From HRBIN12 sp964447335 (GTDB lineage: Bacteria; Actinomycetota; UBA4738; HRBIN12): a stretch of DNA of 64,000 bases. Positions 23,354 to 32,800 of the stretch are shown here, piece after piece. The position numbers and the translations under genes are program-made. The stretch covers positions 1-64,000 of the forward strand of contig CAYUSA010000011.1 of the NCBI GenBank assembly GCA_964447335.1. The letters are read 5' to 3'. The stretch's first letter is position 1. Every line of letters begins with the position of its first letter. A model generated the notes under the pieces. It worked only from the letters and a program-made list of their open reading frames with translations. It made no database searches and was not told where the DNA came from.

Positions 23354-24484
23354 GTGCCGGTGAACTTCGACCAGGCGCCGATCCTGCTGTTCTGGGAGAC
23401 GACGAAGGCCTGCAAGCTCGCGTGCAAGCACTGCCGCGCCGAGGCGATCGCCGAGGCGATGCCCGGTCAGCTCTCCACCGAGGAGGGCAAGAAGCTGATC
23501 GACGACCTGAAGGCGTTCACGCCCCGCTTCCCGGTCATCATCTTCACGGGCGGCGACCCCTTCATGCGCCAGGACCTGTTCGAGCTCGCGGCGCACGCGA
23601 AGTCCTACGGCATGCCGATCGGCTTCGCGCCGAGCGTCACCCCGCTCCTCACGCGCGAGATGGCGGTGCGGATGCGCGAGGCGGGCTCCAAGACCGTGTC
23701 GATCAGCCTCGACGGTGCCAACCCCGAGACGCACGAGGGCGTCCGCGGCATCCAGGACCACTTCGCCGAGACCGAGGACGCCGTCCGGATGCTGGTGGAC
23801 GAGGGCCACATGGTCCAGATCAACACGACCGTGATGCGGCGCAACGTCGAGGAGCTCGCCGACATCGCCGCGCTGCTCTCGGACTGGGGCGCGCACATCT
23901 GGGAGGTCTTCTTCCTCATCCGCGTCGGCCGCGGCTCCGAGCTCGAGGAGCTCACGCCGCAGGAGAACGAGGACGTCGTCCACTTCCTGTACGAGGCCTC
24001 GAGGTACGGCTTCATCGTTCGCACCGTCGAGGCGCCGTTCTTCCGTCGGGCCGTCGCGCAGCGCCGCGAAGCGGGTCCCGATGTCGATCCCGTGACGGCC
24101 TTCGGGCTCGGCCCGCTGTACGAGCGGCTGACCGCGCGCCTGCGCGAGCGCCTCGGCGAGCCCGGCGCCTCTCGAGCGCAGAGCGTCGGCACGCGCGACG
24201 GCAAGGGCATCCTGTTCGTCGGCCACGACGGCACCGTGTTCCCGGCGGGGTTCCTGCCCTACCGGCTCGGCGACGTGCGGCGTGACGACGTCGTCCAGCT
24301 GTACCGCTCGCACCCGCTGCTGCAGGCGATCCGCGCGACGCGGTTCGGCGGCCGCTGCGGCGTGTGCGAGTACTCGGACGCGTGCGGGGGCTCGCGGGCG
24401 AGGGCCTTCGCGGCATTCGGCGACGCCCTGGCCGAGGACCCCGCCTGCGCGTACCAGCCCGCGACCGCGGCCGCGACCGGCTGA
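23354..24484 (+). CDS. Radical SAM/SPASM protein of the NirJ/AhbD-like (TIGR04053-type) group
   Basis: 376 aa. The [4Fe-4S]-SAM motif is CKLACKHC (residues 20-27), followed by IIFTGGDPFMR and SISLDGANPETH. The C-terminal SPASM-type region CGVCEYSDACGGSRARAFA...DPAC supplies the second cluster and is the signature shared by heme d1 protein NirJ, AhbC/AhbD and related proteins that alter tetrapyrrole side chains or mature peptides. HemQ already provides coproheme decarboxylation in this genome, so this could be an oxygen-independent alternative (AhbD-like) or have another substrate. It is placed between thioredoxin and heme-sensor genes, favouring a porphyrin role. GTG start with GGAGGGG upstream. 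Confidence 0.82.
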   Translation: MPVNFDQAPILLFWETTKACKLACKHCRAEAIAEAMPGQLSTEEGKKLIDDLKAFTPRFPVIIFTGGDPFMRQDLFELAAHAKSYGMPIGFAPSVTPLLTREMAVRMREAGSKTVSISLDGANPETHEGVRGIQDHFAETEDAVRMLVDEGHMVQINTTVMRRNVEELADIAALLSDWGAHIWEVFFLIRVGRGSELEELTPQENEDVVHFLYEASRYGFIVRTVEAPFFRRAVAQRREAGPDVDPVTAFGLGPLYERLTARLRERLGEPGASRAQSVGTRDGKGILFVGHDGTVFPAGFLPYRLGDVRRDDVVQLYRSHPLLQAIRATRFGGRCGVCEYSDACGGSRARAFAAFGDALAEDPACAYQPATAAATG

Positions 24485-24603
24485 GGGCTCGGGCGCCGAG
24501 CACGGACGCCATCGGTTCGGGACCGGACGGCCTCAGCGCTGGGGGCCCCCCGCCCTGTTCCACCGCCCTACGGATGCGCTGAAGTACTGATGGGAGGTGT
24601 GTC

Positions 24604-26520
24604 GTGCGTCTGGAAGCCAGGGTCATGGTCTGGATGGCCGTGCTGCTCGGTGCGGCCGCCGCGATCGCGCTCGCCGTGATGTCGCGGCTGGAGACCGAGC
24701 GTCTCGAGGAGCAGTGGATCGAAGCCGGCCAGGTCGTCGCGCAGGCGGCCGAGGACAGCCTCGAGGTCAGCATGCTGAACAACGCCCTCGAGGACATCCG
24801 GCAGTCGGTGAAGAACGTCGAGGCGGGTCGGCTCATCGAGGCCGTCACGGTCTACCGGCGCGTCGGCACGCCCTGGGTGACGTCGAACCCGAACGTCACG
24901 CTCACCGAGCCCGCGAGGGTGGCGCTGCTTTCCTCGATGGACGACAACCGGCCCGTGACGTCGTCCTCGGGTGACGGGATCCTGTCGGTGTTCGTCCCGG
25001 TCCCGAAGCAATCCGAGTGCATCGGCTGCCACACCGAGTCCTCCGACGTGCTCGGCGCGGTCGAGGTCCGCCTCGACGAGCGCCCGTTCCGCGCGGACCT
25101 GGTGAAGAGCGCGAGGACCTCGCTCGTGTTCACGGGCATCCCGTTGCTCATCGGGATCGTGCTTTCGGTGTGGGCCCTGCGCAAGAGCGTGCTCCGGCCG
25201 CTCGCCGACGTCGGCGAGGCCGCCGAGCGCCTCGGCCAGGGCGACCTGTCCGTGCGCCTTCCCGCCTACAAGGGCTGGGAGCTCGCCGAGGTCTCGGCGA
25301 CCTTCAACGAGATGGCGGGCAAGCTCGAGCACCAGGCGACCGACCTCCGCGAGACCGCCGACGAGCTCCGCTCGGAGCTGTCGGGGATGGAGGAGATCCA
25401 GTCGCTCCTCACCTCGGGCGCGGGGCTGGGGGAGGTGCTGGGGCGCGCGGCTCGCAACGTGAGCTCGGCGCTCGAGTCCTCGGGTGTGGCGATCTGGCGC
25501 TCGGGGGGCGGCACGCCCGAGGCCGTGTGGGGGGAGCAGCCGCCGGACGGCGAGACCGTCGCCCGCGCCGAGGCCGAGGGACTCATCGTGACCTCCGAGG
25601 GCGATCTGCCCGAGGTCCCGCTCGACCGGCCCGTGGCGTGGGCGGTCGCGCCGGCGCGCGTCGGCGAGCACGTGCTCGCCGTGGTCGGCGTCGCGTGGGA
25701 CCCGCCGCAGTCGCTCGCGACCGCGGAGCGTGATCTGCTCGCCTCGCTCGCCGGGCTCGTGGGTATGGCCGTCCGCAACGCCGAGCTCCTGGAACGCTTG
25801 CAGCAGAAGGAGCAGACGCTGCAGGGGCTCCTGCGCAAGACGCTGACCGTGCAGGAGGAGGAGCGCCGCCGCCTGTCGCGCGAGCTGCACGACGAGACGT
25901 CGCAGGTGCTCTCGGCGCTCATCATGAACATCGACCTGCTGGAGTCGCAGGCGCCGGTCGACGAGGCCTCGAGCTCGCGCATCGGCGCGGTGAAGGCGCT
26001 GGCCGAGGAGGCGGCGCGGAACCTGGACCGGATGCTGTTCGAGCTACGGCCCGCGCTGCTAGACGAGCTCGGTCTGATGCCGGCGCTCCGGTGGTACGTC
26101 GCGCAGATGAGCGACCTCTGGGGTTTCCCCATCGAGTTCGAGGGCGCCAAGATCGGCCGGCTGCCCGACCACATCGAGCTCGCGGCGTTCCGCATCGTGC
26201 AGGAGGCCGTGAACAACTGCGCCCGTCACGCGCGCCCGACGAAGGTCGGCGTGCACGTGACCTCGCGGGATGGCTCGTTGCATCTCGAGATCGAGGACGA
26301 CGGCGTCGGGTTCGACGTCGTGGAGGTGGCGGCCCGTGCGCGGACCGGCGAGGCCGTGGGTCTCGAAGGCATGCGCGAGCGGGCCGAGATCGCCGGGGGC
26401 ACGTTCCGCGTGGACTCGGTTCCAGGACGCGGGACGCGCGTGGCGGCGGAGATCCCGCTGCCCGATGGGGGCGGGGTTGCCGTCCCGGCGGCGACGAGTG
26501 AAGGTGGCGAGCAGACATGA
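24604..26520 (+). CDS. Membrane sensor histidine kinase with an exported CXXCH heme c site (NarX-like output)
   Basis: 638 aa. First membrane helix near residues 7-27, then an exported domain of ~150 residues containing SECIGCHTESSDV (C139-H143), a c-type heme-binding motif. Second helix near 175-197 (LVFTGIPLLIGIVLSVWAL), HAMP segment (RPLADVGEAAERLGQGDLSVRLP), a GAF-like domain (~270-405), then the HisKA_3 core with phospho-acceptor H429 in RRRLSRELHDETSQVLSAL. The HATPase has N-box EAVNNCARHA and G-box DDGVGFDV. The GTG start has GGGAGG 6 nt before it. It is coupled (ATGA) to a NarL/LuxR response regulator. Heme probably senses redox state, oxygen or a gas; the likely targets are the surrounding cytochrome genes. 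Confidence 0.92.
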   Translation: MRLEARVMVWMAVLLGAAAAIALAVMSRLETERLEEQWIEAGQVVAQAAEDSLEVSMLNNALEDIRQSVKNVEAGRLIEAVTVYRRVGTPWVTSNPNVTLTEPARVALLSSMDDNRPVTSSSGDGILSVFVPVPKQSECIGCHTESSDVLGAVEVRLDERPFRADLVKSARTSLVFTGIPLLIGIVLSVWALRKSVLRPLADVGEAAERLGQGDLSVRLPAYKGWELAEVSATFNEMAGKLEHQATDLRETADELRSELSGMEEIQSLLTSGAGLGEVLGRAARNVSSALESSGVAIWRSGGGTPEAVWGEQPPDGETVARAEAEGLIVTSEGDLPEVPLDRPVAWAVAPARVGEHVLAVVGVAWDPPQSLATAERDLLASLAGLVGMAVRNAELLERLQQKEQTLQGLLRKTLTVQEEERRRLSRELHDETSQVLSALIMNIDLLESQAPVDEASSSRIGAVKALAEEAARNLDRMLFELRPALLDELGLMPALRWYVAQMSDLWGFPIEFEGAKIGRLPDHIELAAFRIVQEAVNNCARHARPTKVGVHVTSRDGSLHLEIEDDGVGFDVVEVAARARTGEAVGLEGMRERAEIAGGTFRVDSVPGRGTRVAAEIPLPDGGGVAVPAATSEGGEQT

Positions 26521-27179
26521 ACGGCCGTGTGAAGGTGCTGGTCGTCGACGACCACGAGATCGTCCGAGAGGGCATCCGGATGGTGCTCGCCGCCGATCCC
26601 GAGCTCGAGGTCGTCGGAGTGGCCTCCTCGGGTGAGGAGGCGATCGACAAGGTCCGCGAGCTCGAGCCGAACGTCGTGCTCATGGACATCGGGATGCCCG
26701 GCCTGTCCGGGTTCGAGGCGACCCGACGGATCCGTGAGTCGAACCCCGGGACGCAGGTAGTTGCGCTCACCGTGCACGACAGCGAGGGGTACGTCTTCCA
26801 GATGCTGCAGGCCGGCGCGACCGGCTACGTCGTGAAGCGGGCGCCGTCCGAGGACGTGATCATGGCGGTGAAGCGGGCCCACCAGGGCGAGGCGGTCCTG
26901 CACCCGAGCGTCGCGAAGCTGCTCATCAAGGACTACCTCTCGAGGGTGGCCAAGGGCGAGGAGACCTCGTTCGACACGCTCAGCGACCGCGAGCGCGAGA
27001 TCCTCAAGCTCATCGCCGAGGGCCAGACGAACCGCGAGATCGCCGACATCCTGTTCCTGTCGATCAAGACCGTGCAGGCGCACCGCGCGAACCTGATGCG
27101 CAAGCTCGGGATGCACGACCGCACCGAGCTCGTGAAGTACGCGATCCGCAAGGGCATCATCGGCCTCGATGAGGCCTGA
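26517..27179 (+). CDS. NarL/FixJ-family response regulator
   Basis: 220 aa. Receiver domain with acidic pocket VDDHE (D11, D12), phospho-acceptor D57 in VVLMDIGMPG, and conserved T/K (LTVHD, YVVKRA). C-terminal LuxR-type HTH: LSDREREILKLIAEGQTNREIADILFLSIKTVQAHRANLMRKL. It overlaps the kinase stop as ATGA and therefore forms a cognate pair. Presumably activates or represses the cytochrome clusters on either side. Nothing degenerate seen. Confidence 0.95.
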   Translation: MNGRVKVLVVDDHEIVREGIRMVLAADPELEVVGVASSGEEAIDKVRELEPNVVLMDIGMPGLSGFEATRRIRESNPGTQVVALTVHDSEGYVFQMLQAGATGYVVKRAPSEDVIMAVKRAHQGEAVLHPSVAKLLIKDYLSRVAKGEETSFDTLSDREREILKLIAEGQTNREIADILFLSIKTVQAHRANLMRKLGMHDRTELVKYAIRKGIIGLDEA

Positions 27180-27221
27180 GCCTCGAACCGGCTGTTCTGC
27201 AACGAAGGTCGCGCTACTCCG

Positions 27222-28118
27222 CTACTCGTTGCCGGTGAGCATCCAGGTGAAGTACCGGAGCGCCTCGAGCGCCGCCGTCGTCATCACGAGCATGAGGATG
27301 ACGAACCCGACCGTCAGGTAGAAGCCGCTGATCAGCAGCGCGAGGTTGCTCGTGCCGGTCCTCGCGCGGAACACCTGGCTCGTGCCGGCGACGCGCTTGT
27401 ACCAGCCCGGGTAGCGCTCCTGGATCTCGTGGAGCGGGATGTTGCCGCTGAAGATGACCTCGTCCACCGGGAAGACCTCGGGCCTCAGGTGCGTGTTGAA
27501 GTAGTGGACGGTGAACAGGAACCCCATCGCCAGGATCGCCTCGTACGAGTGGAAGATCCTCGCCGCGTTCACCAGCCAGCCAGGCAGGAACTCGAGGAAC
27601 TGGCCCGGGAACCACATCACGAGCCCGGTCAGGCCGATGATCAGCAGGCCCCACACCTCGGCGATGTAGTCGAACTTCTCCCAGAACGTGAACCGCGCGT
27701 ACTCCGGGCGCGGGCCCTGGTCCTTGAGGTAGCGGATCTGCTGCCCGATCTGCTTCACGTCCGTCCACCGCGGCACGATCGAGTCCTGGTGGAAGATCGA
27801 CCGGAGCTTGAATCGACCGGTCACCCACGCGAGGAACATGCCCGCGATGTGCATCACCGCCGAGCCCATGAATCCGATCGCCGAGACCTTGTGCACGGCG
27901 GCGGCCCCGCGCTCTCCCTGCCAGAGCGCGAGGAGCGGCTTCGCCCAGAAGGCATCGGCGTAGTGCATCGGCATCCCGGTGAGGACCAGCCCGAACACGG
28001 CGAGCGCGAGCACGGCATGCGTGGCCCGCGCCCACCAGCTCCAGCGCCGCACCACGAGCGTGGTCCCGTCCTGTCGCTCCTCGGGGTGCTCGAGCGCCTC
28101 GACCGTCGTCGTGCTCAC
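27222..28118 (-). CDS. Formate-dehydrogenase-gamma/cytochrome b561-type membrane diheme subunit
   Basis: 298 aa. Membrane helices with His ligands (ATHAVLALAVFGLVLTGMPMHY, VHKVSAIGFMGSAVMHIAGMFLAW, HSYEAILAMGFLFTVHYFNTHLRPEVFPVDEVIFSG) match the FdnI/thiosulfate-reductase cytochrome b family (Ni_hydr_CYTB fold). It exchanges electrons between quinone and an exported redox protein. Start is the GTG at 28118 (GGGAGG 6 nt upstream), overlapping the stop of the heptaheme cytochrome (GTGA), which is its obvious partner. A longer upstream frame is antisense-like. It converges with the response regulator gene, 42 nt apart. Confidence 0.9.
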   Translation of the reverse strand: MSTTTVEALEHPEERQDGTTLVVRRWSWWARATHAVLALAVFGLVLTGMPMHYADAFWAKPLLALWQGERGAAAVHKVSAIGFMGSAVMHIAGMFLAWVTGRFKLRSIFHQDSIVPRWTDVKQIGQQIRYLKDQGPRPEYARFTFWEKFDYIAEVWGLLIIGLTGLVMWFPGQFLEFLPGWLVNAARIFHSYEAILAMGFLFTVHYFNTHLRPEVFPVDEVIFSGNIPLHEIQERYPGWYKRVAGTSQVFRARTGTSNLALLISGFYLTVGFVILMLVMTTAALEALRYFTWMLTGNE

Positions 28119-28993
28119 AGCACACCTCCCCGGTCCGCTCGAGCCCGTGCGCGCTCGGCCTGACGCCGCCACTCGAAGCGGATGCCCAGGATCGTCAGGT
28201 AGCCGAAGAACCCGAACGTGCCGATCAGCAGGGTGAGCATGTAGATCGTGACGATGCGCAGGCGCGGGTCGTCGGGGATCGGGCCCTCGGCCACGTGCAT
28301 CTGGACGTCCACGAAGTTGGGCGGCGCGTTCGTGTGGCACCGTCGACAGGTCGACAGGATGTTGGCTTCGTTCACGGGGGAGCGTCGGTCCTCGCTCGGC
28401 AGCACCGTGTGGTAGCCGTGACAGTCCTCGCACGTGGCGACCTCGACGCCGGCCAGATGCGTGTCCATCCCGAACGGGTTGCCGCCCACGAACCGCTCGG
28501 TCATCTGCTCGTGGCAGCGGGCGCACTGCTCGCTCGCGCGGTGGGCGAAGTCCCGCGTGTTCGCGTCCTGTACGCCGTGCGAACCGTGGCACGTGATGCA
28601 GGTCGGCTTCGGGGCCACGTCGCTCGAGCCGAAGGGGCCGTGGTACCCGGCCTCGTAGTCGGTCTCCTGCTGCTCGTGGCACGTGCCGCACGAGTGCTGG
28701 GCAGCGTCCTGGCGTGCGTGCATGGTCGCCGTCAGCGCGGTGTGGCAGTCGATGCACGAGAAGTTGCCGTGCATGCTGCCGGCGATGTCCTCGGGTGTTA
28801 CGTGGAGGTCCGGTCGGTACTCGCCGTCGTCGGCGATGACGATGTCGGGGAGCGCGTGGCAGCCGACGCACTCGGCGGACGCCACGGGGCCAGGGGACGG
28901 CGTCTCCTGTGCCCGAGCGGCGCGCGGCGCCGCCAGCCAGGCGGCCGTGGCCAGGACCGCCACGGCGAGGAGCATGGTGCGTGCGGGCCTCAT
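28115..28993 (-). CDS. Exported heptaheme cytochrome c with C-terminal membrane anchor
   Basis: 292 aa. Cleavable signal peptide (MLLAVAVLATAAWLAAPRAARA), seven CXXCH motifs (CVGCH, CIDCH, CGTCH, CITCH, CARCH, CEDCH, CRRCH) and a C-terminal helix (IVTIYMLTLLIGTFGFFGYLTILGI) with a basic stop. The combination with a cytochrome b partner resembles quinol-linked multiheme modules of metal- or sulfur-compound-respiring bacteria. HGSHGVQDANTRDFAHR-type His-rich segments provide axial ligands. First gene after a strong terminator at 29017-29045, so it probably has its own promoter in the short 28994-29016 region or reads through. Confidence 0.92.
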   Translation of the reverse strand: MRPARTMLLAVAVLATAAWLAAPRAARAQETPSPGPVASAECVGCHALPDIVIADDGEYRPDLHVTPEDIAGSMHGNFSCIDCHTALTATMHARQDAAQHSCGTCHEQQETDYEAGYHGPFGSSDVAPKPTCITCHGSHGVQDANTRDFAHRASEQCARCHEQMTERFVGGNPFGMDTHLAGVEVATCEDCHGYHTVLPSEDRRSPVNEANILSTCRRCHTNAPPNFVDVQMHVAEGPIPDDPRLRIVTIYMLTLLIGTFGFFGYLTILGIRFEWRRQAERARARADRGGVL

Positions 28994-29016
28994 GCCACTA
29001 TCACTCCGTCATAGAG

Positions 29017-29045
29017 GGAGCCGCCGTCCGAAGGACGGCGGCTCC
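29017..29045 (-). terminator. Strong hairpin terminator
   Basis: A 13-bp perfect stem (29017-29029 with 29033-29045, GC-rich, arms GGAGCCGCCGTCC / GGACGGCGGCTCC) closed by a GAA loop. It lies 25 nt after the stop of the small membrane protein gene and just before the heptaheme cytochrome gene. No long U tract follows, as is common in GC-rich actinobacteria. Confidence 0.75.
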
Positions 29046-29069
29046 TAGGAAGAGCCGGCTCGGGCCTGG

Positions 29070-29438
29070 TCAGATCACGCCGAGCGCGCTCAGGATCCAC
29101 ATGACCCCGAGCAGCACGAGCAGAGCCGCCCAGAGGAATGCGAACAGCAGCAGCGGTGCGATCGACACCGCGGCAACAGCAAGGCCCGCGTTTGCGACAG
29201 CGGTGCTGGCCTCGGCCCGCGCGTGCGCCGACTCCTTGATCCTGGTGAACAGACTGCGAGCGCCGACCGCCAGCAGCCCCACGCCGAGCGCGAGGCCGAG
29301 TGCCGTCGGCTGCCACATGATGATGAGGAGTGCCCCGATCCCAAGGACCACGGTCGCGAGGGACAGGAGCCACATCTCGGACCCTGAGCGACGCTGCGCT
29401 GCCGCCCCGGGGGCTGTACCAACCCTGTGAGACATCAT
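29070..29438 (-). CDS. Small hypothetical membrane protein
   Basis: 122 aa (or 121 from the adjacent ATG). Two hydrophobic regions: MWLLSLATVVLGIGALLIIMW...LGVGLLAVGA and VSIAPLLLFAFLWAALLVLLGVMWILSAL, separated by a charged amphipathic segment. AAGGAGG precedes the start with a 5-8 nt spacer. No recognised domain. Separated from the cytochromes by a terminator on one side and ~400 nt on the other. Confidence 0.7.
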   Translation of the reverse strand: MMSHRVGTAPGAAAQRRSGSEMWLLSLATVVLGIGALLIIMWQPTALGLALGVGLLAVGARSLFTRIKESAHARAEASTAVANAGLAVAAVSIAPLLLFAFLWAALLVLLGVMWILSALGVI

Positions 29439-29843
29439 GGCGACCTCCTTGCCTGTGCTGATCGCTTCCCTCGATGCTCACGCTAGGGGCTGGACCCCTG
29501 GGCGTGTATCGGTTGCACAACCCCAGGACCGGCCACCCACGCCCGATTGTCCCCCCGGCTCCCCATCCGAGGTTGCCTGAGGCCGACACCCTAGGCCGAG
29601 GGCGGAGGCCCGAGGGGTCAAGTAGGACATGGACCCTAAGGCCGCACCCGTCACAAGCCTGAGTTCCCTGCAAGAACCGGGTGCGGGCGTGATCGGGGTG
29701 GGTACGCACGATGGCCATCCTCCCGGCAGGCTAGCCCTCGAGCTCCAGGCCGAGAGGGAGCGAAGGACCGAGCATGCGGGGGGCTTTCGACCGGCACCGG
29801 CTCGCGAGGAGCCTAGAGCGTCGAAGCAAGGCGGGTGCCTCTA
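29439..29843. other. 405-bp intergenic region, no gene seen
   Basis: No supported coding frame; short frames here lack ribosome sites and family features. It must hold the promoter of the small membrane protein gene (minus) and the 3' end signals of the large cytochrome gene. It has one CCCTAGG element (29589-29595). I looked for a GEMM (cyclic-di-nucleotide) riboswitch because such elements often control multiheme cytochromes, but the conserved core is not present. Confidence 0.6.
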
Positions 29844-32800
29844 CTAGAGCTTGTTCGAGCCGTGGTAGTGGCACTCGGTGCACAGGTTGCCCGACTGGTG
29901 CGAGGTTCCGCGCTCGATGTGGCAGGTCAGGCAGAAGGTCTGGAGCTTGAGGCGATCTGCAGCGGTGTTCAGAGCGGTGAAGCCGGTGATCGTGTTCGTG
30001 GTCCGCGGAGTCACCGTTCCCCCGCTCGTGTAGATCCCGGGGTTGGCGGCCAGGGCGTACGTGATGGTGTTGCCGGTGTTGCTGTTCGTCGTCGTGAAGG
30101 TCCCGTTGTACCCGCTTGGCGTGATGCCTGCGACGACGATCTGAACCCCGAGACCGATGCTGTTCGGCGGTGTGATCGTGAGGGTGACCACGCCGGATTT
30201 CCACGACGCGTTGGTGACCGTGTAGACGACGGCGTCGGGCGCCACCACGTTCTCCCGGAGCATGTACGCGTTGCTCGAGCCGTGGAAGTCGTGGCAGTTC
30301 GAGCAGGTGACGACGCAGGCGGATCCGCTGAGACCGCGGTTCGCGCAGCCCTTGTAGCTGAGCGACGAGGGCGTCAGCGTCGGATTACCGTGACGTGCCG
30401 TGCTCCACTGCGTTGCCGCGAACTTGTCGTGGGCGTTGCCGTCGGCGTCGTTCGACGTGTCGTTCACCATCCGGACGTTGTACGGCACGTTCGTTCCCGC
30501 GTTGAGCGGCGAGGTCGTCGTTGGGCTCACGTGGCAGGTCGTGCAGTACTGGGTCACGTTGGTGCCCCGGCTCAGGTACCCGGAGGTGAAGTCCCAGCCG
30601 AAGAGCCACTTCTGGAAGACGTTGGCCGGGTTCGAGGCTTTGCTGGTCGTCGCGCCGTCGGTGCGGTCGACCAGGTGCGAGTTGTGGCAGGACTCGCACT
30701 CGGCCGAGCGGTTGCCTCCCGGCTGGTCCGTGGTCGAGATCGGGTGGTGGTAGATGCGGATGCCGTTGCCGTCGGTCGTCGAGTAGTCGTTCGCCGTTCC
30801 GAACGCCGTGACGATGTTGCTGCCGGGGAACGGACCCCTCGTCCACGGCGGGTTCGTGCCGCCCGAGGTGTTCGGCGTGCTGGCCGTGTGGCACGACAGG
30901 CAGAGGGTCTCCTGGCTCGCGTCCGTGAGGCGCCGGTTGTCCGATGCGTGCGGGTCGTGGCAGCTCAGGCACCGGACATCCCCCGACGGCTGCGCCGCCC
31001 GCCCGTTGATGGTCGTGGTGACGACCGCGGTGCTCGCCCCGCCCGTCAGGAGCGTGCGGTCCGAGACCATCGCGGGCACGTCCTTGGCCGCCTTCGCGGC
31101 TTGGAACGTCACGACGTAGGGGTTCACAGCTCCCGCGCCGCCCGGTCCGCCAGTGACGAGGACGTTGCCCGCCCCGATGCTGGTGAGGCCCACGAGCGCG
31201 GTCTGCAGGTTGGCCGCCGTGATGTTGTACGCCAGAGCGGCGGTGATGTCTCCCGCGAAGATCAGCTTGAACGTGCCGCCGGTCGCGTCCACCGCGACCC
31301 GCTGCACCTCGTTCGCCGTTGGCACGTTGGCCACGTCGTGTGCGCTGCCCTGGAAGGCCGTGTGGTCGCCGAACGGCGCAGGGTACGTGGACGTCGAGTC
31401 GTGGCACCCGAGCGTGCAGAACTGGTTCCCGATGGCCGGGCCCGCGACCGGCGAGTAGATGTACCCCCCGCTCCCGTCGGGCCGCCGGAGGAGCTTCGTG
31501 TACGTCGCCGGGTCCCGGTGAGCCGTGTGGCAGTCCGAGCACTTGATCTGGAAGCCGTCCCTGGCCGCCGGGACCGGGTGGTACGACGTCCGCGTGGAGG
31601 CGTTGTTGACCGGCCACGTCTCTCCGAAGGCACCGAGGATATCGTTCGTCGCCCCCGGGTAGATGCCGATGCCGTTCGTGACCGTCGAGACCGACACCGT
31701 TCCGGCGGCGCTCGTCGTGTAGGCGACCATCTGCCTCACGTCACGGTTGCCCTGGCCGTTCTGGAAGGTCACGGTGAACGGTCCTGTTCCCGTGACCGAG
31801 ACGCCGTCGACGCCGAGCTCGGGGTTGGGCGGCGCGGAGGACCCGTCGACGTTGGACAGGTCCAGGAGCGCGTTCGAGATGTTCGTCGCCGTGGCGCTCG
31901 GGCTCGCCGGGTCGACGGTGATGGGCGCGGTGGTCTGACCCTCCAGCAGCAGGGCGATGACCTCACCGGCCACCCAGGTGCCCGCGAGGGCGATCTGCTG
32001 GACCTCGTTCACCTTCGAGCCCTGGCCGCTGCTGTGGCACTGGTAGCAGGTCTCACGCTGGGTCGGGTAGGCCTGCAGGGTCGGGCCCGGGGCGTTGTGG
32101 GTCGCGTGGCAGTAGCCGCAGAGGCTCGTCTGGTCGGTGTAGCCACCGTGCGGCACGGTGACGCCGTTCGCGCCGAACAGCGAGAGGTGGTTGACGGGCA
32201 CCTCCACCGTCGAGCCTGCGATGTCGACGGCCGCGCCGCTCAGGCTGATCCAGCTCGAGCCGTTCCAGTACTGGACCCAGGTCGTGTCGGCGGGGTAGTT
32301 GCGCGGGAGCGGCTCGTCGACCGGTGGATCCAGGCGCAGGGTGAGGGTGGCCGGGACCACGAACGTCGTGCCGGTGGGGCCGATCTCGAAGCTGCGGCTC
32401 ACGGCCACCATCTGAGCCGCGGCCGACGGCGGCCCCGACATCTGCTCGATCGTGAAGGTCGTGTCCGTGGGGACCGCGCCCGCGGGGATCTCGAGCCGCA
32501 CGGTGCCCGTCGTCGGCGCGATCGTGCCGCCGTCGGGTCCCACGATCTGCGCCATGTGCACGTTGTCACTGGAGACGACACCGGTGGGCACGCTCTCGCG
32601 GTTCTTGGAGGTGACCGCGCTCACCCGGTACCAGTAGATCCCCTGTTCCCCGGGCACGTCGTCGAAGGTCGTGATCGCGCTCTGCCCGAGGAGCTGGAAG
32701 GGGCCGCCGGCGATGGGGCTCCGGTACACACGGTAGGCGACCACGTCCTTGGAGGGCGAGGCCGTCCACGACAGGGTGTTCGCTTGTGCGGCGACGACGG

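Noticed and set aside
29439..29843. Possible GEMM-type riboswitch upstream of cytochrome-related genes
   Set aside because: A GAAA loop and GC-rich stems occur on the minus strand but the conserved receptor and GCAAAGCC-type core are absent.
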